A stretch of DNA of 64,000 nucleotides from JBDIVL01 sp039794405 (GTDB lineage Bacteria; Planctomycetota; Brocadiia; Brocadiales; Brocadiaceae). Where the stretch lies: the NCBI GenBank assembly GCA_039794405.1, contig JBDIVL010000023.1, positions 1 to 64,000 on the forward strand, in the 5' to 3' direction. Made by a program: the position numbers and the translations under genes. The notes beneath the pieces are model-generated. The model saw only the letters and a list, made by a program, of their open reading frames with translations, ran no database searches and was not told where the DNA came from. Of this stretch, positions 1 through 12,017 are shown piece by piece. The first letter of the stretch is position 1. Each line of letters starts with the position of its first letter.

Positions 1-3000
1 AAGGATTTGATACTTGCCCTTGAAACCGGCATAATTTCATTGAGCCTATAAGGAATTGAAACCAATAGTGTTATACTTGTCGTTTTTGTGGGTTATTGTT
101 ATTTCATTGAGCCTATAAGGAATTGAAACGGGCTTTCAACTGCGGTTATACTTGTTACCTCTTCGGATTTCATTGAGCCTATAAGGAATTGAAACGTTCA
201 AGCCGCATCGTTATTTCATGCTTGCCAAAGGATTTCATTGAGCCTATAAGGAATTGAAACTAGTAAATGCAAGGCTTACCTGGACGACCAAGTTTGATTT
301 CATTGAGCCTATAAGGAATTGAAACGCTTTACTATGAATAGGGCTGGCAAACTCAAAAAGCATTTCATTGAGCCTATAAGGAATTGAAACTTGAAAGCCA
401 GCAAAAAAGGATATCATTCGACAATCATTTCATTGAGCCTATAAGGAATTGAAACTTGCACATGATGGAGGAGGGTTTATTAAGTTTAAATATTTCATTG
501 AGCCTATAAGGAATTGAAACGCACTACAAAAGACTTGGCAAAAATCTACGGCTGTATTTCATTGAGCCTATAAGGAATTGAAACTGGTGGTATAAGGGTA
601 AGAGGGGCAACGCCTTCTTGGATTTCATTGAGCCTATAAGGAATTGAAACAAAAAAGGGATATCGACAGTGAAAAGATTAATAATCATTTCATTGAGCCT
701 ATAAGGAATTGAAACTTCAAGGTCTTAATCTTAACCGTTATTATCCTCTGCATTTCATTGAGCCTATAAGGAATTGAAACGGCCAGGAACGTCAATTTCC
801 TCGTCTTCGTCATCATCATTTCATTGAGCCTATAAGGAATTGAAACAATATCGCATAACAAGCGGTATTGCGGCCTTTTTTAATTTCATTGAGCCTATAA
901 GGAATTGAAACGTTGTTGCGTCAGACATAATTTATGAGGGTGCGGCATTTCATTGAGCCTATAAGGAATTGAAACCCCGTCATTGAGCGGCTGCTTTTCT
1001 CTGATTATAATTTCATTGAGCCTATAAGGAATTGAAACTGTATTTACTGGGTTTCAAGGCATTTCTGGAATAAATTTCATTGAGCCTATAAGGAATTGAA
1101 ACGATTGCTACTACGTAATGGAAGGGCTTAATTGCCCATTTCATTGAGCCTATAAGGAATTGAAACTGTCTTTGCATCACGGTTACGGTAAAACACCCGT
1201 GTTGCATTTCATTGAGCCTATAAGGAATTGAAACTAAAGAATAAACGGGGATATATCAGGGTCTTTAATAAATTTCATTGAGCCTATAAGGAATTGAAAC
1301 TAAGTTAAATTTTCAAAGATTATAGTGATAAGATAATTTCATTGAGCCTATAAGGAATTGAAACCAAGGTTGGAGTTTATTGACGAAAAAAAGAAAAAGA
1401 ATTTCATTGAGCCTATAAGGAATTGAAACGAAACTTAACCGGCGCTATTCCTTTTTGTGCGGAATTTCATTGAGCCTATAAGGAATTGAAACCATTAACG
1501 GTTTCATCAGAAAAAGTACAAGCCTGCACCATTTCATTGAGCCTATAAGGAATTGAAACAAAGTGATATCGTCAAAAGCTTGGGTAACGGATTGACATTT
1601 CATTGAGCCTATAAGGAATTGAAACGTCGATTTAGTTTCACACCTTTACAATGCCACACAATTTCATTGAGCCTATAAGGAATTGAAACGTACCATCCCT
1701 TACCTTTAACCGTGCAAAAATATACATTTCATTGAGCCTATAAGGAATTGAAACGTTATAAACATGAGACAATGCAGGTTTAGGCGTTGGATTTCATTGA
1801 GCCTATAAGGAATTGAAACACAGTAACACAGGAAACCTTGCAACGGACGGAACTGATTTCATTGAGCCTATAAGGAATTGAAACCAAAAATAATAGCCGA
1901 CCTGAAAAGGGCATCTGACGAAATTTCATTGAGCCTATAAGGAATTGAAACGTTTCAAGGATAACGATATAACATGCCAGAACCGATATTTCATTGAGCC
2001 TATAAGGAATTGAAACTTTTATGGCCAGCTTCGCTTTCAACTTGCGTACTTCAATTTCATTGAGCCTATAAGGAATTGAAACAAATGTGGTACGATATTT
2101 TTGAGTGATTGCTTCACATTTCATTGAGCCTATAAGGAATTGAAACGAGTAAAATTTAGTGCAGGTAATTCGAGCCGCAGCATTTCATTGAGCCTATAAG
2201 GAATTGAAACTGATAAACACCTTGTTGCCCCGGATATCGTTTTGAATTTCATTGAGCCTATAAGGAATTGAAACGGAAAAGAAAGCTACACACAAACATT
2301 CCATTCCAGATTTCATTGAGCCTATAAGGAATTGAAACGTATCGCAGGCAGATCAAGGTGGCATTTTTGGTCCAATTTCATTGAGCCTATAAGGAATTGA
2401 AACGCGTGAATACAAGAATATGTTTCATGAAACAAAACGCATTTCATTGAGCCTATAAGGAATTGAAACCACGGTAACCTTCTACGTACTTGGAGACAGG
2501 GAGATGCATTTCATTGAGCCTATAAGGAATTGAAACTTGTACTGGCTTTAATGATATTCCTGGGTCTGCTTGCATTTCATTGAGCCTATAAGGAATTGAA
2601 ACTATTTCGTATACCAACCGCATGTTTCAGATGCCAATTTCATTGAGCCTATAAGGAATTGAAACCATCGACGGCATGCAGAACGATGCACGTCCGGGAA
2701 CGCATTTCATTGAGCCTATAAGGAATTGAAACGTTATTTTGAAAAAATAATTGAAAATATTGGTATGATTTCATTGAGCCTATAAGGAATTGAAACATTA
2801 GTCAAATTGCTGAAAAAAAAGATACTGTAGTATCATTTCATTGAGCCTATAAGGAATTGAAACTGTACGTAGCCGTTCCTCAAGCTGCATGAGGTAATCA
2901 TTTCATTGAGCCTATAAGGAATTGAAACCCTGGTGAATCTATGTCAAGAATTATTCCCTTAATAATTTCATTGAGCCTATAAGGAATTGAAACAAATATA

Positions 3001-6000
3001 TCGATACAACAAACAATTTATAATGGGATATTTCATTGAGCCTATAAGGAATTGAAACTAATTTTCTTATATTTATGTTTTCAGTAATTTCTTATTTCAT
3101 TGAGCCTATAAGGAATTGAAACTGAGATCGATATCTTGCAAGCATTCAAGATTGTGCTATTTCATTGAGCCTATAAGGAATTGAAACCCCTATCCGGCTC
3201 AACCACAATCGGCACCGGTAGCACATTTCATTGAGCCTATAAGGAATTGAAACTCTTACCTTTTACTTCTGTCTTTGTTTTTGTCTTTGATTTCATTGAG
3301 CCTATAAGGAATTGAAACTTATCATCGAAGCGCATCCGGAAAACAAAAGACTTATTTCATTGAGCCTATAAGGAATTGAAACTACCTTCGCATCGCACTG
3401 CGCTATACAAGGGGTACCTATTTCATTGAGCCTATAAGGAATTGAAACGGTATATTGGATTTATTATATGTGGCCTCATGGAATTTCATTGAGCCTATAA
3501 GGAATTGAAACGGAAGAGCTACTCTTTGTAGAAGGTCTTGTATTAAATTTCATTGAGCCTATAAGGAATTGAAACGAACTAAACCAAACAAAGTTTCTAA
3601 GTCTGGTCTGATTTCATTGAGCCTATAAGGAATTGAAACCCGTTTTTGTCTCTCTTCTATCCTCTATTTTCCCTCATTTCATTGAGCCTATAAGGAATTG
3701 AAACTCTGGAGTCCAATCTACTTGTATTTCGAACACTCATTTCATTGAGCCTATAAGGAATTGAAACGTGAGGGGGAAAGGGGAAGAGATATGAAGAGTA
3801 TGAATTTCATTGAGCCTATAAGGAATTGAAACTTCCCCCTCACAGGGATAAAATTGTTTCAGAAATTTATTTCATTGAGCCTATAAGGAATTGAAACTGC
3901 TTACGTTTTGCGATTAATTCTTTGTCCTTATCTAATTTCATTGAGCCTATAAGGAATTGAAACTGTTTATTGCACTGTTGATTTGATCAACCTCGCTGCA
4001 TTTCATTGAGCCTATAAGGAATTGAAACATGAAGCAATTTCGTCAAGTTCAGGGATTACAACAATTTCATTGAGCCTATAAGGAATTGAAACATTACTAT
4101 ACACTATGTCATAGTGTATAGTAATAGGATTTCATTGAGCCTATAAGGAATTGAAACTTGTATTTCCTGGGTTTGCGGGTATTTCTGGAATGATTTCATT
4201 GAGCCTATAAGGAATTGAAACTGACATACGTAAAAATGATAAAACTAAGCAGGTATTATTTCATTGAGCCTATAAGGAATTGAAACTGGTGCAGGAAACG
4301 TTTAAAATATGGTGATACCTATAATTTCATTGAGCCTATAAGGAATTGAAACAAATATAACCGTTGCTTTTTTACAATTCTGGCAAACGAATTTCATTGA
4401 GCCTATAAGGAATTGAAACTTGATTTTAAGAATTTTTATCGGTTTCGGATTTATATTTCATTGAGCCTATAAGGAATTGAAACATTGGTACTTAGCCGCT
4501 GACCCTAATGATGTTCCTGATTTCATTGAGCCTATAAGGAATTGAAACGACAACTTTTGAAACTACGGACATATGCACACTTATTTCATTGAGCCTATAA
4601 GGAATTGAAACGACTTAGAGACTTTGTTTGCAAGATTGCAAGATGGTATTTCATTGAGCCTATAAGGAATTGAAACTGGAATCAGAATCGTTGGTAAAGG
4701 TTCTGAATCAAACATTTCATTGAGCCTATAAGGAATTGAAACTCACATATATATATATATAATGTATACCAATGATCCGATTTCATTGAGCCTATAAGGA
4801 ATTGAAACGAAAGTAAGGAATAATGTATAAATGGAATAGATAGATTTCATTGAGCCTATAAGGAATTGAAACCTTGAGAAGTATAGTAAAATAAGGAGAA
4901 GAGATTATATTTCATTGAGCCTATAAGGAATTGAAACAATTGAAGGAAGGACACGAAAAGGGATGACTCAAGCATTTCATTGAGCCTATAAGGAATTGAA
5001 ACGGTTGAACCGTTTATAACAGCGGCTAATTTAACCGTAATTTCATTGAGCCTATAAGGAATTGAAACAAAACAGCAAGAGGTGCATGGAATCAGAGAAC
5101 AATATTTCATTGAGCCTATAAGGAATTGAAACTCTTTTAATTTTACTCCTTCTCCGGTTTTTGCTCCATTTCATTGAGCCTATAAGGAATTGAAACGGAG
5201 GAGAATCAAAATCAAATGCTGTGTCAACAATATTTCATTGAGCCTATAAGGAATTGAAACTTATTATAAAACGGTTCATTGAAATACTCATAAATATTTC
5301 ATTGAGCCTATAAGGAATTGAAACGCCTGCTGGGTGGACATACGGCTGTGATATGGGTTAAGGATTTCATTGAGCCTATAAGGAATTGAAACAAAATACC
5401 AGTATGAAAGAAAGGAGGAAGGGAAAATAATTTCATTGAGCCTATAAGGAATTGAAACGTATCACAAATCCTGACGCTTACACCAGAGCGTCCATTTCAT
5501 TGAGCCTATAAGGAATTGAAACGCAGATTACCAGATGCAGGCGCTCAAGAGTTTTTATTTCATTGAGCCTATAAGGAATTGAAACGAGGGTTCACCTCAA
5601 CAACATTCTGGCCACCATAATTTCATTGAGCCTATAAGGAATTGAAACGTTAATAATACCCCTGGCCATCGCATCATACATCCAATTTCATTGAGCCTAT
5701 AAGGAATTGAAACTAAAGGTTAAGATCAAGACCTTGAACGGATATGGCATTTCATTGAGCCTATAAGGAATTGAAACTTGTATGCTCTGTTATAAAGCAT
5801 ACCAAGGATTATTATTTCATTGAGCCTATAAGGAATTGAAACAAATTTTCATTGAATTCTATTGTTCCTATAATCATTATTTCATTGAGCCTATAAGGAA
5901 TTGAAACAGGTTTAGCGTTTCAGGAATTAATTTCTATAACAGATTTCATTGAGCCTATAAGGAATTGAAACGAGCTGGCCACAAAAGATCTTTCTTCATT

Positions 6001-9000
6001 TGGAGCTGATTTCATTGAGCCTATAAGGAATTGAAACAAATTGACCAGAAACGGTCAGATTTTAACGGTTTTCTATTTCATTGAGCCTATAAGGAATTGA
6101 AACTTCAAATTCCTTCTATGAAGTTGAATCCAGCCCAGAATTTCATTGAGCCTATAAGGAATTGAAACCTCATTACTGTTACTGTTTTGTTGTTTATGTT
6201 ACTATTTCATTGAGCCTATAAGGAATTGAAACAAATTATCCTAAACTCTTTTTAAAACTGTTTATGAAATTTCATTGAGCCTATAAGGAATTGAAACAGT
6301 AACTGTGCACTTCTTTTATAGTCATCTTTTAAATATTTCATTGAGCCTATAAGGAATTGAAACTCTCTTCGTGTGTTACCCTAATAAAGACATAATCTTT
6401 ATTTCATTGAGCCTATAAGGAATTGAAACTGCTGTCCAGGAGTCGAATACTATTGTCTTGTATTTGATTTCATTGAGCCTATAAGGAATTGAAACCAGAA
6501 CGATAGCTATCTTTGATTTAACGACATAAAATTTCATTGAGCCTATAAGGAATTGAAACAGCTAAGGCAAGAGATCATAGACAGCATGCAGATGATTTCA
6601 TTGAGCCTATAAGGAATTGAAACGTCATCGTGGGGGATGAAGAGGTAGGCCTTTCTATATTTCATTGAGCCTATAAGGAATTGAAACGGTAAGGAAGTTA
6701 TTTTTCTCAAGGTCGTACCCTATTTCATTGAGCCTATAAGGAATTGAAACGTACGATCCGCCCCGGTTCGCTATCTGCATCAACTATTTCATTGAGCCTA
6801 TAAGGAATTGAAACGGTTTTAAGGCTTGGGATCCACTTCCCATTATCCATTTCATTGAGCCTATAAGGAATTGAAACGGGTGAGGGAGCATAATATAGCG
6901 GGTCCTTCTGGCATTTCATTGAGCCTATAAGGAATTGAAACAAGACTTACGAAACCCACCGGCAATGGGGCATCAATATTTCATTGAGCCTATAAGGAAT
7001 TGAAACACCAATTAGTTTACTTATTTTTGGAGTAAATCCACATTTCATTGAGCCTATAAGGAATTGAAACCTGCTACCAGCAGGCAGCAACCGATAAAAT
7101 TTGCTTATATTTCATTGAGCCTATAAGGAATTGAAACTCAGAAGGCATTTAAGGGAATCTACCGGGATAAGCATTTCATTGAGCCTATAAGGAATTGAAA
7201 CGACAGTCCGGCTTATGGTAATCTAAGGGGTGCTATATTTCATTGAGCCTATAAGGAATTGAAACAGTAGATAAACGGGTTTCAGGCGTAAATCACGTGC
7301 GATTTCATTGAGCCTATAAGGAATTGAAACTAAGTATTATACAATCACTCAAATTAACTCCATACATTTCATTGAGCCTATAAGGAATTGAAACTAGGGT
7401 TGCTTCATAAGAAAAGCATTCTAAAGGGTATTTCATTGAGCCTATAAGGAATTGAAACTTTCCATCAGGGACATTGCTGCATCGATCATTGCAAATTTCA
7501 TTGAGCCTATAAGGAATTGAAACTTGTATCATGACATATATACATTATTATAACGCCATAATTTCATTGAGCCTATAAGGAATTGAAACGGCTTGGCAAA
7601 GTGCATACCGAGAAGTCAGATACTATTTCATTGAGCCTATAAGGAATTGAAACTGATTTAGTACAGGATAATATGAGACTCAGGCAGACATATTTCATTG
7701 AGCCTATAAGGAATTGAAACGGTATTGATTGCAACATCCAGAAATAACAGATTCAATTTCATTGAGCCTATAAGGAATTGAAACTACCGATACCGTTGAA
7801 ATAAACACGGGCGCCCCTAATTTCATTGAGCCTATAAGGAATTGAAACTCTTTACCACGAATCGAACCCGAAATAATACTATTATTTCATTGAGCCTATA
7901 AGGAATTGAAACGGAAAATTTACAACAATGTGGAGAAAAGCAAAGAAATATTTCATTGAGCCTATAAGGAATTGAAACACTTATAACCATACATAATCCC
8001 TTTAACCGTCAGATTTCATTGAGCCTATAAGGAATTGAAACTTATATGTTCTTTATGTTCATCTTTCGCACCTTCCATTTCATTGAGCCTATAAGGAATT
8101 GAAACCTGCCTGCAGGCGCTTGATCTCCTTCTTCCTGTCGCATTTCATTGAGCCTATAAGGAATTGAAACGTAGTAGCACCCTTTATTGCTGGGACAACG
8201 TCAGCATTTCATTGAGCCTATAAGGAATTGAAACCTTTTTAGATATGTTATTCCGTTTGTGCTGCAGGATTTCATTGAGCCTATAAGGAATTGAAACATT
8301 TACACAAGGCGAAAGAAAGATTTCTTATGCAGAATTTCATTGAGCCTATAAGGAATTGAAACTCGATATAATAAACCTTGCCAGGTCTACTTTTTCCATT
8401 TCATTGAGCCTATAAGGAATTGAAACGATAATATCTCCAGAGCCATATAGAGAAAGCCATGATTTCATTGAGCCTATAAGGAATTGAAACTGGTTAGCAG
8501 ATGAAGGCAGGAGTGTATTCCAATCAATATTTCATTGAGCCTATAAGGAATTGAAACTTGGAAATACTTTCCCTTTTGCAGTATGAAGACCGTATTTCAT
8601 TGAGCCTATAAGGAATTGAAACGATTGCAGGAATGTGTAAGGTAGTGAAATTCAAGATTTCATTGAGCCTATAAGGAATTGAAACTTCGAAATCCTCGTG
8701 CGGTACCAGGATGCCTTTTTTATTTCATTGAGCCTATAAGGAATTGAAACGGCCTTTTGCCATGATTTGAGATGATGATGTTTCAATTTCATTGAGCCTA
8801 TAAGGAATTGAAACCCCAATGCTGGCCGTAAACAGTGCTGATGCCAATATTTCATTGAGCCTATAAGGAATTGAAACATAGGATATAACAGCATATTCAA
8901 CCGCATGGGAACATTTCATTGAGCCTATAAGGAATTGAAACGAGAATAGACATTACGAAAGGGTCAAACAAAGAACTATTTCATTGAGCCTATAAGGAAT

Positions 9001-10047
9001 TGAAACGTAATACGCTCTATACAAAGATTAGAGAATGGACTGATTTCATTGAGCCTATAAGGAATTGAAACACGAGTCTTTTATCGGCAGGAATCGCTTT
9101 TAAATCATTTCATTGAGCCTATAAGGAATTGAAACTAAGTGCCACAACAGGCTATGCGTTAACCCAAAACAATTTCATTGAGCCTATAAGGAATTGAAAC
9201 TAGCAGACCATTCCTTACCTTCAGTATTCATAGACGCATTTCATTGAGCCTATAAGGAATTGAAACCTATTGTGTATATTTTTTTTCTTTTTTCATAATC
9301 AAATTTCATTGAGCCTATAAGGAATTGAAACTTTATTATGTTTTATTAATATGCAAAATCGTTTCCAATTTCATTGAGCCTATAAGGAATTGAAACCATT
9401 AATGCAGCAGTTTTTATAAGTTCACATCCTATATTTCATTGAGCCTATAAGGAATTGAAACTCTAAAACATCATATAAAGACATTAGAGACGTTTTATTT
9501 CATTGAGCCTATAAGGAATTGAAACAGTAATGTTGGTGTAGTTTTTTCCTTCGTACTCACATTTCATTGAGCCTATAAGGAATTGAAACTAAGATATCTG
9601 GACACTATGTCGGCAAAATGACTATTCCATTTCATTGAGCCTATAAGGAATTGAAACGTTCGATATGGAAGTAGAAGAAGAGAAGAACGGAGATTTCATT
9701 GAGCCTATAAGGAATTGAAACGCAAGAATGCCGAGATCGTCCAGCAGATAATCAGGATTTCATTGAGCCTATAAGGAATTGAAACAAGATTGCTGAAGCC
9801 CAAGCGTAATCGTTCCAACAGTATTTCATTGAGCCTATAAGGAATTGAAACTTGGCATTCTTGATGCCTAAAAGCTCCCATGCGTAAATTTCATTGAGCC
9901 TATAAGGAATTGAAACTACGCTGCACTATTAAGAGCAATCTGATTTCTTGATCATTTCATTGAGCCTATAAGGAATTGAAACACGGAACGATAAAGGCCA
10001 CCAGCGCATTCGATGAAGATTTCATTGAGCCTATAAGGAATTGAAAC
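1..10047 (+). CRISPR. Giant CRISPR array, 155 repeats, open at left edge
   Basis: A 29-nt direct repeat (ATTTCATTGAGC...GGAATTGAAAC) recurs every 63-68 nt. I counted 155 copies, the first at 34-62 and the last at 10019-10047, with 154 complete spacers of 34-39 nt. Positions 1-33 are part of another spacer, so the array continues to the left. I saw no repeat variant, not even in the last copies. The 3' end ATTGAAAC matches the 8-nt crRNA 5' tag of Cas6-processed type I-B and type III systems, so transcription is probably left to right with the leader outside the window. No cas gene is present in the window, so the subtype is inferred from the repeat only. Short hydrophobic ORFs on both strands here are repeat translations, not genes. 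Confidence 0.99.
4093..4128. repeat. Palindromic CRISPR spacer
   Basis: This spacer is almost entirely self-complementary: ATTACTATACACTATG, one T, then CATAGTGTATAGTAAT, a perfect 16-bp inverted repeat with a one-base centre. A crRNA carrying it would fold on itself. It may have been captured from a viral operator, origin or terminator. The call rests only on the sequence. Confidence 0.9.
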
Positions 10048-10050
10048 GCC

Positions 10051-10079
10051 GTAGGGGCGGGTTTAAAACCCGCCCCTAC
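10051..10079. repeat. REP-like perfect palindrome at the array end
   Basis: GTAGGGGCGGGTTT and its exact reverse complement are separated by one base, starting 4 nt after the last CRISPR repeat. It is much more GC-rich than its surroundings. It could end the array transcript, though no T-run follows, or it could be a dispersed REP-like element that inserted at the array boundary. Confidence 0.85.
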
Positions 10080-10091
10080 AAATAGTCCTAT

Positions 10092-10174
10092 AAAAACAAA
10101 ATGTCATTTTTGTGATTTTGGAAAGTCCTCTATTTTCTTAGAAATACCGCTCTGCTCTATGACATTTTGTTTTT
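10092..10174. repeat. 83-bp element with 16-bp terminal inverted repeats
   Basis: AAAAACAAAATGTCAT (10092-10107) pairs exactly with ATGACATTTTGTTTTT (10159-10174), with about 51 bp between. A diverged copy of the right end appears near 10552-10580. This looks like a small MITE or its remnant. No coding sequence lies inside. Confidence 0.7.
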
Positions 10175-10710
10175 AAGACCACTCTATTACAAAAATCTCA
10201 CACGACAAGAATTTCAAAAGTTGTAACAGATAAAATAACGGTGGTATAACTTAAGCCCGAAGGGCTGGCATGATTATCAATAAAAAAAATAACGGCAAAT
10301 CCCAAGGGGATGTCATCTCTTCACAGGTTTCCCATGCCACTCCTTCTGGGTTCAAAACCTTTCTTTTGTTTTTTGCTATAATCATGACATCCATTCAGGA
10401 TCGGAAAACAAAAATACTTTGATGCTATAGTCTCTCCATCTCTTTGAGATTAGGAAACTGAAAAGAAATCAAGCCTTTGTAATGCTAAAAAGAACTATCG
10501 CTTTTATAATCTTTAGAAATGCTGTGTTTTCCCCGAAAACCTGCTACACTATGTGATATTTTGTTTTGAGATCACTATACAAAGATTTTGAATGAAGGAA
10601 AAATCCGACTCCCGTATTCTGCTTTTCAATCTCATCCCTCTCATACAGACTTAGAACTACAAGGTCTTGACACATTTTTTAAAAGGCATGCTGCTTTTCC
10701 TGCTGCATCG

Positions 10711-11607
10711 TTAGTTTAGCTGCACCCTTTGCTTCAAATGACGCAATTGATTCTTAAAGGAATCTGACTCCACGATTTCTTTAATAAAAGTAAATGACCA
10801 TACCTTGGAAAGCCCCGTGTTTTCTTCAAATAAAATGCGAATACGGCCGGTTTTTGTGCTTACCGCCTTTTCCTGGTAAGGAATGTATGCACCGACTACG
10901 CCAACGAGTCTGCACTCTGACGGAACGAAATCCCCTTCAACGATGTAGGGATCTGTATGTGAATTTACCGGAAAGGGTTTGATAAAAACAGGACTGCCAC
11001 TGTTTCCCGGAAAAACGAATCCGTCCATATAAAACGTCTTATCATCGTTCACTAAACTTACAATCCCATTCCGCGTAATCGGAAATATCTTCTTCTCAAA
11101 TTTAATCCCCGGCTGATAGGATAAATAAAAAATGTCACACAGCTCAAACAACCTGCCTGTACTGCAAAACATGTTATCAGGGATGGTTTTTACATCATCT
11201 TTTCTTTTTACTAAGGGAAAAGGGATTAACGCAATATCAACACACTCATTATTATGGAATACCCAGTGTACCCCATTCTTCTTCTTTATATCATCTATGG
11301 AACGCGAGGCAATCTTACCGTCAATTGTGTTAAAAAAAACAAATAATCCTTTATCAATAAATTTGCCGGTAAACTTACTATCTACGTTTTCCATCACAAC
11401 ATGTTTTGCTGTAACCAGGTGAATTACACCCTGAATATTTACCAAAAAACCGGTAGCATACGGATAATACTCCCCTTGATCGCTCATATTGCCCAAGAAT
11501 ACAACCGTTCTTTTTATTGTATTGTAAAACTCTTTACCCATTGCGTAAGAAACTGATGCGGGAAGAAGGCAAAAAATGATAATTACCGCTACGAATCTCA
11601 GAATCAC
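10711..11607 (-). CDS. Secreted trypsin-like serine protease (S1 fold)
   Basis: A 298-residue protein with a GTG start 8 nt after a GAGGAG ribosome binding site and a signal peptide of about 22 residues (hydrophobic core, then SYA). The catalytic triad is readable: His69 in TAKHVV, Asp124 in VDIALI, and Ser203 in GNSGSP. Spacing fits a trypsin/HtrA-type protease domain without a PDZ domain. It probably acts in the periplasm or outside the cell; the substrate is unknown. It is the first gene after the CRISPR array on the opposite strand and has no obvious operon partner. The family is fairly sure from the triad, the role is not. Confidence 0.8.
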   Translation of the reverse strand: MILRFVAVIIIFCLLPASVSYAMGKEFYNTIKRTVVFLGNMSDQGEYYPYATGFLVNIQGVIHLVTAKHVVMENVDSKFTGKFIDKGLFVFFNTIDGKIASRSIDDIKKKNGVHWVFHNNECVDIALIPFPLVKRKDDVKTIPDNMFCSTGRLFELCDIFYLSYQPGIKFEKKIFPITRNGIVSLVNDDKTFYMDGFVFPGNSGSPVFIKPFPVNSHTDPYIVEGDFVPSECRLVGVVGAYIPYQEKAVSTKTGRIRILFEENTGLSKVWSFTFIKEIVESDSFKNQLRHLKQRVQLN

Positions 11608-11687
11608 CGAAATGTCTCCTCATTTACAGATATTTTTGAAAATAACGAAATTGTTTATGCATAATAATAGCAATTTATTTATCTACG

Positions 11688-11969
11688 TCAATTAATATCT
11701 GTTCCCTTAAAAACAAATGCCGTTTGTTTTTGGACCACATACGGATAAAATGGATGAATATGCAGATAATCATCCATATCCTGAAAAAGCTCGGTAAAAT
11801 TTGTCCACCGGAATGTGTGGTTCACATTATCCGGATCGGTCAAAGGGTTAGGGAAAACCGCAGGATGTTCCTCCATAAAGGAGCGTGGCACAAGTTCAAA
11901 GGTTATGCCTACAGCCAGATGCATAAAATGAAATGGAAAAGGCGGGAAGGTAAGCAAAAAGCGACACAT
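11688..11969 (-). pseudogene. Uncertain 93-aa ORF, possibly a gene fragment
   Basis: A short open frame with no recognisable Shine-Dalgarno and no family match that I can make. The region from about residue 18 onward (ITFELVPRSF, then many F, H, P and D residues) reads like genuine protein rather than random translation, so it may be the end of a decayed gene. An ORF of similar length on the other strand (11724-11993) looks less protein-like. It lies between two unrelated minus-strand genes. Low confidence either way. Confidence 0.25.
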
Positions 11970-12017
11970 TTTTACTACGTACTGCCTACTTAAGCAAATA
12001 AAAGTGAAAAATTACCA

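Larger units (their letters stand above)
10048..10710. other. Gene-free stretch after the CRISPR array
   Basis: About 660 bp between the array and the protease gene. It contains the palindrome and inverted-repeat element listed separately and otherwise AT-rich sequence with no convincing ORF. It does not look like a leader, because the repeat orientation places the leader at the other end. Confidence 0.6.

Noticed and set aside
1..33. TGAAAC at 21-26 as the end of another repeat
   Set aside because: The preceding bases do not match the repeat, and spacing to the next repeat is too short. It belongs to a spacer.
2537..4519. Similarity of the spacers at 2537 and 4484 (TAATGAT, one base, TTCCTG)
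   Set aside because: Only 13 of 14 bases in a low-information stretch, and flanks diverge; likely chance.
1022..8919. Several short minus-strand ORFs with repeated VSIPYRLNEI and FQFLIGSMK motifs
   Set aside because: They are translations of the CRISPR repeat in different frames with spacers between them; no ribosome binding sites and no independent support.
9722..9887. CAAGAATGCC shared in opposite orientation by spacers at 9722 and 9852
   Set aside because: Ten bases only, expected by chance among 154 spacers.
11724..11993. 89-codon plus-strand ORF opposite the doubtful minus-strand fragment
   Set aside because: No ribosome binding site and composition rich in K, W and M without domain-like pattern; antisense shadow.
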